Origin: Polynucleobacter sp. MWH-UH35A
GTDB lineage: Bacteria > Pseudomonadota > Gammaproteobacteria > Burkholderiales > Burkholderiaceae
Assembly (NCBI RefSeq): GCF_018687075.1
Contig: NZ_CP061285.1
Coordinates: forward strand, 744,001-808,000
Direction: 5' to 3'
Length of the DNA stretch: 64,000 bases
This document shows positions 20,717-27,572 of the stretch, in pieces. The position numbers and the translations under genes were made by a program. How positions within the stretch are numbered: position 1 is the stretch's first letter; each line of letters starts with the position of its first letter. The notes beneath the pieces are model-generated. The model searched no databases. It saw nothing but the letters and a program-made list of their open reading frames with translations, and was not told the origin of the DNA.

Positions 20717-20762
20717 ATTGATCGAAATGAATCGATGCATTTGATTAGACTCTAGCCTTGAC

Positions 20763-21071
20763 TTAAGCTTTCTTAGCGTAAGCAGAGCACCAGCCTTTGC
20801 CAGCAACTTGTTTACCAGCAAACAAGGAGCAACCACCAGCAGCGGCACCCACTTTACCTTGGAACAATGCGCAGTTATCGCACTCTTGACCAGCAGCATA
20901 TTTAGCGTACTTGGCTTTATCTACTTTAGAAGCATCTGCTTTGTAACCGAGTGCAGCAGCTTGTGGATCAGTTTCTGCAACCATGGCTTGAGCTTGAACC
21001 TTGCCGTTCAAAGCCAAAGTACAGGCACCAGCAGCAGACAAAATCATAAATTGACGACGACTATTTTTCAT
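20763..21071 (-). CDS. High-potential iron-sulfur protein (HiPIP)
   Basis: This is a small periplasmic [4Fe-4S] electron carrier of 102 residues. The N-terminus carries a Tat-type signal (SRRQFMILSAAGA, cleavage near the AQA at 26-28), consistent with export of a folded Fe-S protein. The four ligands C64, C67, C81 and C95 have the HiPIP spacing C-x2-C-x13-C-x13-C, with conserved aromatic residues near the last one (GKGWCSAY). It probably accepts electrons from periplasmic cytochromes. In Allochromatium a HiPIP has been proposed as the partner of TsdA, and a TsdA-like gene lies 0.9 kb away. Confidence 0.95.
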   Translation of the reverse strand: MKNSRRQFMILSAAGACTLALNGKVQAQAMVAETDPQAAALGYKADASKVDKAKYAKYAAGQECDNCALFQGKVGAAAGGCSLFAGKQVAGKGWCSAYAKKA

Positions 21072-21202
21072 AAAGACTCCAGGGTTTGGGTGAATATAAA
21101 ACTTAAAAAACTAGCTATATTGCATATTAAATGGGATAACACCACCAACAATAGGGGTTTCTCAGTATTAAGTTTAACCAAGCTTGGCCCCACACTACAT
21201 AA

Positions 21203-21220
21203 ATATGCATAAATGCGTAT
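21203..21220. promoter_or_regulatory. Imperfect inverted repeat upstream of the rhodanese gene
   Basis: ATATGCAT and ATGCGTAT form 8-bp arms with one mismatch and a 2-base spacer, in the HiPIP/rhodanese divergent region, 52 bases before the rhodanese ATG. The half site ATATGC recurs in the palindrome before the soxR-like gene at 29.4 kb, but the spacing differs. A shared regulator is only a possibility. Confidence 0.35.
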
Positions 21221-21271
21221 AAAAGCATTTAAACCAGCGTTTCACATCAAAATAATACACAGAGGGGTTTT

Positions 21272-21856
21272 ATGAAAAAGTTTCTTTCTTTTGGTCTGAT
21301 GTTGTTTTCAGGTCTCGCCGCAGCTCAATCTCCTGCGCCTAGCAATCCAGAATTGCTGCAGATTATCGATAAGTCTACAAACTTTATTGTTAAAACCTCC
21401 AAGGGTCCGATTGAAATTACCCGCGTCATGACCCCTTGTGCCAAGAACAAGGGTTGGTTGCAGCCTTTAATTCCTATTAAAGGTGTTGTGCCAGTTGATG
21501 AAATTGATGTGTTAAATGCCCTCAATGACAAAGACTCATTGGTTGTGGATATGCGGGTAGTGGACGATCGCGTAAAAGGAACTATTCCAGGTTCTATTGG
21601 TATTCCTTATACCGAGGTGGCAATGCGCATGGATGAATTGGGTTGCAAAAAACCCGCTGCTGGTTCAACCAAGTGGGATTGCTCAAAGGCTAAGAAGGTG
21701 TATGCGTTCTGTAACGGCCCAGTTTGCCCGCAAAGCCCAATGGCAATGGCCGCTATGACTCGTGATGGATTCCCAGCAACCAAGATTTATTACTACCGTG
21801 GTGGCATGTTGGATTGGGATGCTCTCGGACTAACAACCGTTAAGGGTGAGTTCTAA
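21272..21856 (+). CDS. Exported single-domain rhodanese-like protein
   Basis: This 194-residue periplasmic protein begins with a signal peptide (about 1-19, ending SGLAAAQ). The C-terminal half is a rhodanese fold: VDEIDVLNALNDKDSLVVDMRVVDDRVKGTIPGSIGIPYTEV, then an active-site loop CNGPVCPQSPMAM with two Cys four residues apart. Rhodaneses move sulfane sulfur through a persulfide on the loop Cys; the extra Cys is unusual and could make an internal disulfide or a polysulfide relay. It has a strong AGAGGGG ribosome binding site. It is divergent from HiPIP and convergent with tsdA, within the sulfur island. Confidence 0.85.
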   Translation: MKKFLSFGLMLFSGLAAAQSPAPSNPELLQIIDKSTNFIVKTSKGPIEITRVMTPCAKNKGWLQPLIPIKGVVPVDEIDVLNALNDKDSLVVDMRVVDDRVKGTIPGSIGIPYTEVAMRMDELGCKKPAAGSTKWDCSKAKKVYAFCNGPVCPQSPMAMAAMTRDGFPATKIYYYRGGMLDWDALGLTTVKGEF

Positions 21857-21877
21857 TTACTCCACCTGTTTTAATGC

Positions 21878-21904
21878 AAAAAGGGAGCGCTAAGCTCCCT
21901 TTTT
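21878..21904. terminator. Bidirectional intrinsic terminator
   Basis: GGGAGC and GCTCCC form a stem around a 5-base loop, with A-runs before and T-runs after. It lies between the convergent rhodanese and tsdA genes and can serve both. Confidence 0.88.
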
Positions 21905-21927
21905 CTTTCAATAAAACCCTGCAGTAT

Positions 21928-22896
21928 TTATTTATTGGCACTTTTATCAAGCACGGGCTTTAAGCGTTTCATATTGTCAATGAGCGGCTGAAATGGGCCG
22001 TACTTATGTTGTTCTGCGGATGCGCCATCCACATATGGGGGGAATGCTGCATCTACTGGTTTATTCCAGCGCGCTGGGAAGTCTTTATCCAGATTGGCTT
22101 TAATAGGCCGTGGTTTACTCAATATGTAGCCTGCAACGTCATAAGCCTCATCATTGGTGAGTAATGTTTGGCTGTGCATGGAACCAAGAGGCATATTGGT
22201 TTTAATAAAGGCAGCTGCAGTTAATAGACGATTCATGCCAGCACCATTATTAAAAGTGTCTTTTCCCCATAGTGGTGGGAATGTATAGCCTTTGGCCTCA
22301 CCGGGTTTGCCGTTGCGTAAACCAGCGCCATCTTGGCCATGGCAGGCAACGCATTTTTCTGCGTATACTTTTTCGCCAGCGGAAACGCTTGACATGCGAT
22401 CAGGTGGGTTGAATTTTGGCAACCCTTGGCCTTCAACTGAACTACCAACTGGAACGCCTTTAGATAAAAAATGAATGTAGGTTACAAAAGCCTTCATTTC
22501 TTTGGCGTCAAAAGGGAGTGGCTTGCCATTCATGCTGCGCTCCATACAGCCATTCACCCGTTCTTCTATGGTGCTGACATCATCTTCACGACCACGGTAT
22601 TGTGGAAAGGTAGCTTGTGCACCTACCCAGGGAATAGCAAATTTCTTAGTAGCACCTTCTTGATGACAGTTTGTACAGGCCAAATTATTTCCTGCATAGC
22701 GCATCTTTTTGTCAGCCACTTCGGGTCCGATGACAGCATAGGTTTTTTCTGCTAACTGCTTACCGTAGCGAGCCAATCGGCCGTAGTGATCGTTTGGTAA
22801 GTTATCGACGTCATACTTGATGCTGGGATCCTCAACTTGAGCCAAGGCGAGTATCGGAGTTAACAGGATGACTAGTAAAAGCTTGTGGAAATTCAT
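21928..22896 (-). CDS. tsdA: Diheme cytochrome c, TsdA-like thiosulfate dehydrogenase
   Basis: This is a periplasmic diheme cytochrome of 322 residues with a signal peptide (about 1-19, ending ALAQ). Heme 1 is C74-x2-C77-H78 and heme 2 is C182-x2-C185-H186. Cys117 lies 39 residues after H78 in NGCMERSMNG, the position of the unusual axial Cys of TsdA, which couples two thiosulfates to tetrathionate. This Cys and the SoxA-like first domain separate it from ordinary diheme cytochromes. Some TsdA enzymes work as tetrathionate reductases, so the direction in vivo is not certain. It is divergent from the YeeE/YedE pair and has a readable FNR-type promoter. Confidence 0.83.
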   Translation of the reverse strand: MNFHKLLLVILLTPILALAQVEDPSIKYDVDNLPNDHYGRLARYGKQLAEKTYAVIGPEVADKKMRYAGNNLACTNCHQEGATKKFAIPWVGAQATFPQYRGREDDVSTIEERVNGCMERSMNGKPLPFDAKEMKAFVTYIHFLSKGVPVGSSVEGQGLPKFNPPDRMSSVSAGEKVYAEKCVACHGQDGAGLRNGKPGEAKGYTFPPLWGKDTFNNGAGMNRLLTAAAFIKTNMPLGSMHSQTLLTNDEAYDVAGYILSKPRPIKANLDKDFPARWNKPVDAAFPPYVDGASAEQHKYGPFQPLIDNMKRLKPVLDKSANK

Positions 22897-22919
22897 ATAA
22901 AACCTAGAAATAATGATGT

Positions 22920-22967
22920 GACTCAGATTCTAGGGTTTCAGCAATCTTGCTTCATGATCTATGTCAA
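22920..22967 (-). promoter_or_regulatory. Predicted class II FNR/Crp-type promoter of tsdA
   Basis: Read on the - strand, an FNR-like box TTGACATAGATCAT (22967-22954, 8 of 10 consensus positions) is followed by 21 bp and then a -10 element TAGAAT (22932-22927). This puts the box centre about 41 bases before a start near 22920, the class II activator position, with a 24-base leader to the ATG. There is no good -35 element, as expected for an activator-dependent promoter. Confidence 0.7.
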
Positions 22968-22983
22968 AGAAACTGCCCATTGC

Positions 22984-22997
22984 ATGACATGGATCAA
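22984..22997. promoter_or_regulatory. Second FNR-like box in the tsdA/YeeE intergenic region
   Basis: ATGACATGGATCAA matches TTGAT-N4-ATCAA at 8 of 10 positions. It lies exactly 30 bp from the first box (centre to centre), about three helical turns. It sits about 70 bases before the predicted start of the divergent YeeE/YedE transcript, so it could act on either gene. Confidence 0.55.
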
Positions 22998-23025
22998 ATT
23001 TCGATTTCCGCTTTAACCAAAAGCC

Positions 23026-23071
23026 TTGACTTTTCTCAAGCAATCAATAATATATAAAAATATATATTATT
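23026..23071 (+). promoter_or_regulatory. YeeE/YedE promoter covered by a perfect 11-bp inverted-repeat operator
   Basis: A TTGACT -35 (23026-23031) and a TAATAT -10 (23048-23053) are 16 bp apart. The -10 lies inside a perfect inverted repeat (23046-23071): arms AATAATATATA and TATATATTATT around AAAA. A dimeric repressor bound there would block RNA polymerase. The BigR/SqrR-like ArsR protein encoded at 26.05 kb is the obvious candidate, because this family binds AT-rich inverted repeats. The operator ends one base before an ATG at 23073, supporting the later start at 23097. Confidence 0.75.
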
Positions 23072-23096
23072 AATGCCTAAAGTGAGATCAACTGAG

Positions 23097-23624
23097 ATGG
23101 ATAACAAAGTAGAGCAGATCAAACCAGCGCCTTATATGAATCCGCTTTTAGCGGGTGTTCTTCTTGGCGTGGTTTTACTAGCCACTTTTGTAATAACGGG
23201 TCATGGATTAGGAGCGACTGGCTTTACAACTAGATTGGCTGCCTGGTTGGGCATGTATATCGCTCCGGCCGCCACAAATGCCAATGATTATCTTGGTGGA
23301 ATGGTTGAAGATGGAAAGCCATTGAATTCCTGGATTACATGGCAAGTGATTGGCGTTGCCTTGGGTGCACTTGCTTCTGCTTTCTTTGCTCACAGAATCA
23401 AATTTAAGTTAGATGGCGCAAAGTTTTTAGGTGGATCAAAGCGTCCTTGGACCGCACTTTTTGGCGGCTTGCTGGCAGGATTTGGGGCAAGGATCGCTGC
23501 GGGATGCACTAGTGGACTAGGTCTTTCTGGTGCGGCGGTATTGAGTCTTGCTGGGTTTACTTTTCTCGGTGCATTCTTCGCTGTTGGCTTATTGGTAAGT
23601 CGCTTCTTAAAAGAGGAGAAATAA
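23097..23624 (+). CDS. YeeE/YedE-type sulfur-compound transporter, first half
   Basis: This 175-residue integral membrane protein of the YeeE/YedE (Sulf_transp, TsuA-related) family has about four to five helices. The conserved substrate-site Cys appears in AAGCTSGLGLSG near the C-terminus. TsuA in other bacteria imports thiosulfate through such Cys residues. I chose ATG 23097 (RBS AAAGTGAG at 23079-23086) over ATG 23073, which abuts the operator and has no room for a ribosome binding site. The partner half starts one base after the stop. Confidence 0.85.
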   Translation: MDNKVEQIKPAPYMNPLLAGVLLGVVLLATFVITGHGLGATGFTTRLAAWLGMYIAPAATNANDYLGGMVEDGKPLNSWITWQVIGVALGALASAFFAHRIKFKLDGAKFLGGSKRPWTALFGGLLAGFGARIAAGCTSGLGLSGAAVLSLAGFTFLGAFFAVGLLVSRFLKEEK

Positions 23625-23625
23625 G

Positions 23626-24192
23626 ATGAGTGAAATTATTTCAGGACTTCTTCTAGGTGCTGGCTTTGGCTTTGTTTTGGAGCGTGCGGGCTTTGGCAAT
23701 CCAAACAAGTTAACCGGTCAATTTCGTTTGACTGATTGGTCTGTATTCAAGGTGATGTTTACCGCCATTGTGTTTGCTGCTGTTGGGCTTATGGTGCTGG
23801 AGAAGGTTGGGATGGTTGATGCTAGCAGCCTGTTCATCCCTCCTGCATTTTTAGGGGCTGCTGCGCTTGGCGGGGCATTTGTGGGCGCTGGATTTGCTAT
23901 AGGCGGCTATTGTCCTGGTACCTCTGTTGTTGGGTTTATGTCAGGTCGTATTGATGCAGCAATTTTTTTGCTTGGTCTATTGGTGGGCACCATTGTATTT
24001 GCAGTGATCTACCCAAGTGTTGAGGTTTTAACAACCTTAGGCGAGTTCTCAAAGGCGGACTCCTTAACTGATGCATTCAATATATCGCCTTTATCTATCA
24101 ATATTGGCATGGTCCTTGCGGCTATCGGTATTTTTATTCTCGGCTCTTGGATGGAAAAGAAATCTAAGGGCGCAGTTTGTTCACAGCATTAA
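23626..24192 (+). CDS. YeeE/YedE-type sulfur-compound transporter, second half
   Basis: This 188-residue membrane protein pairs with the previous one to make a complete two-half YeeE/YedE unit. The family sequence LLLGAGFGFVLERAGFGNP is at the N-terminus and the substrate-site Cys is in GGYCPGTSVVG near residue 103. About five hydrophobic helices are evident. It follows the first half after a single base, so the two are surely co-translated. It probably carries thiosulfate or another sulfur anion, or delivers sulfur to the cytoplasm; the exact substrate is not known. Confidence 0.87.
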   Translation: MSEIISGLLLGAGFGFVLERAGFGNPNKLTGQFRLTDWSVFKVMFTAIVFAAVGLMVLEKVGMVDASSLFIPPAFLGAAALGGAFVGAGFAIGGYCPGTSVVGFMSGRIDAAIFLLGLLVGTIVFAVIYPSVEVLTTLGEFSKADSLTDAFNISPLSINIGMVLAAIGIFILGSWMEKKSKGAVCSQH

Positions 24193-24210
24193 TTTTCAAT
24201 AAGGAAAAAC

Positions 24211-24414
24211 ATGTCAAAGAAATCTACTGTTGCAGCATTGGCAATGGCCTTGGCTGGCTTAACAGCGGCACCGCTAGCTATTTCGGCGGATGCCCCTGCG
24301 AATCCTACGGGCTCTGAGCAAAAGAATCCTTGCGGCCCTGCTAAGAAGAAAGCTGCCAATCCTTGTGGCCCAGCAAATCCTTGTGGCCCTAAAAAGCGCA
24401 AGGCTGCCGAGTAA
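24211..24414 (+). CDS. Small exported protein with three NPCGP repeats
   Basis: This is a 67-residue protein with an N-terminal signal peptide (about 1-26, ending AISADA) and a short mature part of about 41 residues. The mature part has three NPCGP repeats around C41, C52 and C58, separated by Lys/Ala-rich linkers (AKKKAA, A, KKRKAAE). It is basic, with no other fold signal. A clear AAGGAAA ribosome binding site precedes the ATG. It sits between the YeeE/YedE pair and a His-rich unknown protein, in the same direction. I do not recognise a characterised family. Binding of metal, persulfide or heme through the Cys residues, or a modified-peptide precursor, are possibilities only. Confidence 0.75.
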   Translation: MSKKSTVAALAMALAGLTAAPLAISADAPANPTGSEQKNPCGPAKKKAANPCGPANPCGPKKRKAAE

Positions 24415-24421
24415 TTCCTAA

Positions 24422-25048
24422 ATGCTCACTCAATCTCATCTTTCGTTAGCTGCTCAGGAGCTGGCAAATATTCAGATGTGGTATGCCGAAACTGGCCGCA
24501 CTTTGAATGAAGCTGTTTTATGTGGCGCAAAAGATTTTGTTGAGTGGCAGCACTATCCAAATAATGACTTAATTGATGGAGATAGCGGTTATGAGTTTTA
24601 CTACCATGCTCATTCTGCAGATGAAACCCCAAGTGGCGAACATGGCCATTTTCATGTAATCAAACGTGACAAAAATAGTTTTCATCACTTGATTGGGATT
24701 GCATTAAATCAAAAAGGTTTCCCAGTGCGGCTATTTACTACTAATCAGTGGGTTACTGGCGAGGAAATGGTTGATTCTATGGTGGCAATTAAATCCATTA
24801 AGGGATTTGAGATGGTGGTGAAAGGTCGCATGACACCAGTAAGTAAGTGGATTAGCGCTTTGATCAAATTATTTGCGCCCGAGATTGAGAAACTCATTTT
24901 GGAGCGGGATCAAAAGATTGTGCAATTGGTTGCAAAGCAGGGTGATCGAGCATCTGCACTGAATTCAAGGATGCATCATGTATTAACGGAGTGCAAAATC
25001 GATTTAATGGAACGTCTTTCAGAGCATTTGTCAGTTGTAAATTCATAG
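24422..25048 (+). CDS. Uncharacterised His-rich cytoplasmic protein (possibly DUF6969)
   Basis: This 208-residue protein has no signal peptide or membrane helix. The N-terminal half has a cluster of possible metal ligands: EWQHYP, YEFYYHAH and GEHGHFHV at about residues 40-80. The C-terminal half is helical. I think it resembles the uncharacterised DUF6969 group but cannot confirm that. It starts eight bases after the NPCGP-repeat gene and ends 11 bases before a rhodanese, so all are probably in one operon. A metal-dependent enzyme or a partner of the small Cys-rich protein would fit; neither is shown. Confidence 0.7.
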   Translation: MLTQSHLSLAAQELANIQMWYAETGRTLNEAVLCGAKDFVEWQHYPNNDLIDGDSGYEFYYHAHSADETPSGEHGHFHVIKRDKNSFHHLIGIALNQKGFPVRLFTTNQWVTGEEMVDSMVAIKSIKGFEMVVKGRMTPVSKWISALIKLFAPEIEKLILERDQKIVQLVAKQGDRASALNSRMHHVLTECKIDLMERLSEHLSVVNS

Positions 25049-25058
25049 AGGGATAAAA

Positions 25059-26036
25059 ATGAAAAAGATTCAATGGGCTTTAGCCTTGGTTTTAACAAGC
25101 TTAGTCAGCTTGGTCCAAGCCCTAACATTGCCGGGGCCGGTAGTCAGTGCAGATTGGCTATCCAATAACCTGTCAGACGTTCAGGTGATTGAGGTGAGAA
25201 CAGATTTGGCCAGCTACGTTAGGAATCCTGAGTTCGATGTAGATAAAAAAACTGGAAAGAAATTTTTGGTTGAGGTTGGCGGTCACATTTCAAATTCTAG
25301 TCTTCTGGACTTTAAGAAGGTGCGTGTAGAGCGCATGGTTGACGGTAAAAAGATTAAATTTCTGATTCCTGAAAAGGCGGACTTTGAGAAGCTAGTTCAA
25401 ACCTTAGGTATTAATTCAGATAAGCCAATCATTCTTGTTCCTATTGGTCAAGATATGTCGGATATTGATGAGGCCTTGAGAACCTATTGGTCGTTCAAGG
25501 TGTATGGCGAGGATCAGGTTGCTGTATTGGATGGCGGTATTGCTGGTTGGCTAAATGAGGGTCGTGAGTTTACTACCGCTAATACGCAAAAACCCGCTGG
25601 CAACTGGGCGGCTAAAGCATATCGTAAGGAACTAATCGCTAGCTCAGATGATGTTGCTGCAGCATCTAAGGGTGGCAAGCCACAGTTATTAGATGCGCGC
25701 CAACCCGCTCAGTATTTAGGCCTTGCTAAGCGCCCAGACGTACTTACATTTGGCCATATTTCTGGCTCTAAAGAGTTGGCCCCAGAATTATTGGCAAAAC
25801 CAGTGAATGGTGCACTCTATTTCTGGCTGAAAAATACCTATGACGCATTAATGTCGGCGAATGGTTTAAGTATTAAGGCTCCCACAATTGCCTATTGCAA
25901 TACTGGTCACTTGGCTGCTGGTGGATGGTTTGTTATGTCTGAATTGGTGGGCAATAAATCAACCAAGTTATATGACGGATCCTTATATCTTTGGACTCTT
26001 GAAGGTCGTCCACTGGTAGGTGTTCCTCTGAATTAA
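25059..26036 (+). CDS. Exported two-domain rhodanese-type sulfurtransferase
   Basis: This 325-residue periplasmic protein has a signal peptide (about 1-21, ending LVQA). Two rhodanese folds follow. The first (about 28-165) has VQVIEVRTDLASYVR and lacks a loop Cys. The second (about 195-325) has QLLDARQPAQYLG and the active loop YCNTGHLAAGG with the catalytic Cys. It resembles thiosulfate sulfurtransferases of the SseA type. It has a GAGGGATAAAA ribosome binding site and sits just upstream of the BigR-like regulator. Confidence 0.88.
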   Translation: MKKIQWALALVLTSLVSLVQALTLPGPVVSADWLSNNLSDVQVIEVRTDLASYVRNPEFDVDKKTGKKFLVEVGGHISNSSLLDFKKVRVERMVDGKKIKFLIPEKADFEKLVQTLGINSDKPIILVPIGQDMSDIDEALRTYWSFKVYGEDQVAVLDGGIAGWLNEGREFTTANTQKPAGNWAAKAYRKELIASSDDVAAASKGGKPQLLDARQPAQYLGLAKRPDVLTFGHISGSKELAPELLAKPVNGALYFWLKNTYDALMSANGLSIKAPTIAYCNTGHLAAGGWFVMSELVGNKSTKLYDGSLYLWTLEGRPLVGVPLN

Positions 26037-26047
26037 CGGAATTTTCT

Positions 26048-26365
26048 ATGCCTGTCATCAAAGCGAATATCGATTTGGAAAGGATGCAGTCTTCAGCAGA
26101 TGATGCTTGTCGTTTGATGAAGGTGTTGTCAAATCGTGATCGGATGATGTTGTTGTGTCAAATTAGCCAAGGGGAAATGTGTGTAGGTGAGTTAGAGGAA
26201 TGTCTTGATATTCAACAGCCCACCTTATCGCAGCAACTCACTGTTTTAAGGAATGAAGCCTTGGTGAAGACTAGAAGAGAAGGTAAGCAAATTTATTACT
26301 CACATTCCAACCATATTGCTTTAGAAGTGATGAATGTGCTTTATCAAAATTACTGTAGTAATTAA
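26048..26365 (+). CDS. ArsR-family repressor of the BigR/SqrR persulfide-sensing type
   Basis: This is a 105-residue winged-helix protein. The HTH is VGELEECLDIQQPTLSQQLTVLR (about 46-68) and the wing is TRREGKQIYYS. Cys37 and Cys103 are 66 residues apart, the same spacing as the redox pair of BigR (C42/C108) and SqrR (C41/C107), which forms a disulfide or tetrasulfide in response to sulfide or persulfide and releases DNA. Extra Cys occur at 21, 45 and 52. It follows the rhodanese after 11 bases. The perfect inverted repeat at 23.05 kb is its likely operator. Confidence 0.88.
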   Translation: MPVIKANIDLERMQSSADDACRLMKVLSNRDRMMLLCQISQGEMCVGELEECLDIQQPTLSQQLTVLRNEALVKTRREGKQIYYSHSNHIALEVMNVLYQNYCSN

Positions 26366-26383
26366 CCAAAAAGGAGTATTAAT

Positions 26384-26602
26384 ATGAAATGTAACGTTGG
26401 TGGTATTGATCGTATGTTACGGATGGTCGTAGGCTTAGTATTGATTGGTCTGGCTGCTACTGGTAACGTTGGGGTTTGGGGTTGGATTGGTGTTGTGCCT
26501 CTGGCAACAGGCCTATTTAGATTCTGTCCAGCGTACCCGCTTTTGGGTATTAATACTTGCGGCAAAGATTCATCTTGTGGCGGTAGCGGTTGCTGTAAAT
26601 AA
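26384..26602 (+). CDS. Small YgaP-like (DUF2892) membrane protein with Cys-rich tail
   Basis: This 72-residue protein starts MKCNVGGIDRMLRMVVG, the DUF2892 signature found in the membrane part of YgaP. It has two short hydrophobic helices (about 13-29 and 32-46) and a C-terminal tail with several Cys (FCPAYPLLGINTCG, SSCGGSGCCK). An AAGGAG ribosome binding site precedes it. Proteins of this type accompany rhodaneses and may anchor them or pass sulfur at the membrane. It is the last gene before a terminator. Confidence 0.85.
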   Translation: MKCNVGGIDRMLRMVVGLVLIGLAATGNVGVWGWIGVVPLATGLFRFCPAYPLLGINTCGKDSSCGGSGCCK

Positions 26603-26617
26603 GTTTTAGTGATGAAT

Positions 26618-26645
26618 AAAAAGGGCGGCTGATGCTGCCCTTTTT
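26618..26645. terminator. Bidirectional intrinsic terminator
   Basis: GGGCGGC and GCTGCCC (one G-U pair) form a stem with a TGAT loop, flanked by AAAAA and TTTTT. It lies between the small DUF2892 gene and the convergent prenyltransferase gene. Confidence 0.88.
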
Positions 26646-26648
26646 GCA

Positions 26649-27551
26649 TTAAGCGTGGATGAATAGCCCAATTAACAGAAGAAGTGAATATAAGTGGATA
26701 GCTAATAAATTACGCACAATCATTTTTTTGATTTCCCATTTTTCATTGCTTCTTCGGGCTATCTCTTTTGAGCAATAAGAAAATATTGGCAAGACTAGAA
26801 AGGTAATCCCAGTTACCTTGGGTATCTGACCCATGAAAATTCCAGCGATCTGAAAAGCATAAGCGGTAATGAAGGTGCCTGTGTACCAAAGGCTCAACGT
26901 GCGGCTGTTGACATTACTTGCTAGCGTCCTCTTGTTTGCGAGCCGGTCTGCATTAATGTCTGGAATTTGGTTTACCAGGAGAATATTTGAAACCATCAAG
27001 CCATATGCCAACCCGAGGGGAATCGCCTCGTAAGCCATTCTATGGACTTGAACGCAAGCAAATCCGATAACCACCAGTGCCCACGCCACAGATATTGCGA
27101 GCTCGCCTAAGACTCCCCTTGACATCAACTCAAGCGGAGGTGCCGAGTAGGCCCATGCTATTCCTAACCCGATCAATCCTAAGGGTATTAAAAGCCAGGT
27201 TGTCTGCGTACAAATATACAAACCAATTACAGACCCTAGCAATATCAGTGTTACAGCAAGTTGCGCTATTTGGGATGGATTCAGTAGTTGATCTTGGATA
27301 AATCGACTGCCACCTGTAAAGGGGGATATGCGATCAAGATTATTTTGATCGCTACCATTAAGGTGGTCGAAGTAATCATTGAATAGATTGGCCGCTGCGT
27401 GCGCTGATAGTGCAACACTCAACCCAAGAATATTCATGAAAAACGATTCTTTGTTAGCGCTAGGTAAGGCAATGCCTAGTAAGCACCCCAATAGAGTAAT
27501 GGTTAGAAAGGCTGGTCTAGTTGCCCAGAACAGCTTTGACGCAATATTCAT
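26649..27551 (-). CDS. UbiA-family prenyltransferase (MenA-like)
   Basis: This integral membrane protein of 300 residues has about eight to nine helices and the two Asp-rich motifs of the UbiA family. The first is NLFNDYFDHLNGSDQNN (about 60-76) and the second is NQIPDINADRLANKRT (about 193-208). It attaches a polyprenyl chain to an aromatic acceptor. The N-terminal motif is closer to 1,4-dihydroxy-2-naphthoate prenyltransferase (MenA) than to UbiA, but no other menaquinone gene is visible, so the acceptor is unknown. It is transcribed with modBC, 21 bases downstream of modC, an odd combination. Confidence 0.75.
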   Translation of the reverse strand: MNIASKLFWATRPAFLTITLLGCLLGIALPSANKESFFMNILGLSVALSAHAAANLFNDYFDHLNGSDQNNLDRISPFTGGSRFIQDQLLNPSQIAQLAVTLILLGSVIGLYICTQTTWLLIPLGLIGLGIAWAYSAPPLELMSRGVLGELAISVAWALVVIGFACVQVHRMAYEAIPLGLAYGLMVSNILLVNQIPDINADRLANKRTLASNVNSRTLSLWYTGTFITAYAFQIAGIFMGQIPKVTGITFLVLPIFSYCSKEIARRSNEKWEIKKMIVRNLLAIHLYSLLLLIGLFIHA

Positions 27552-27572
27552 ATTGATATCCCACTGCGGATA

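Noticed and set aside
24189..24401. Repetitive - strand frame rich in GPQGF
   Set aside because: Its repeats are only the complement of the NPCGP repeats; the + strand frame has the signal peptide and ribosome binding site.
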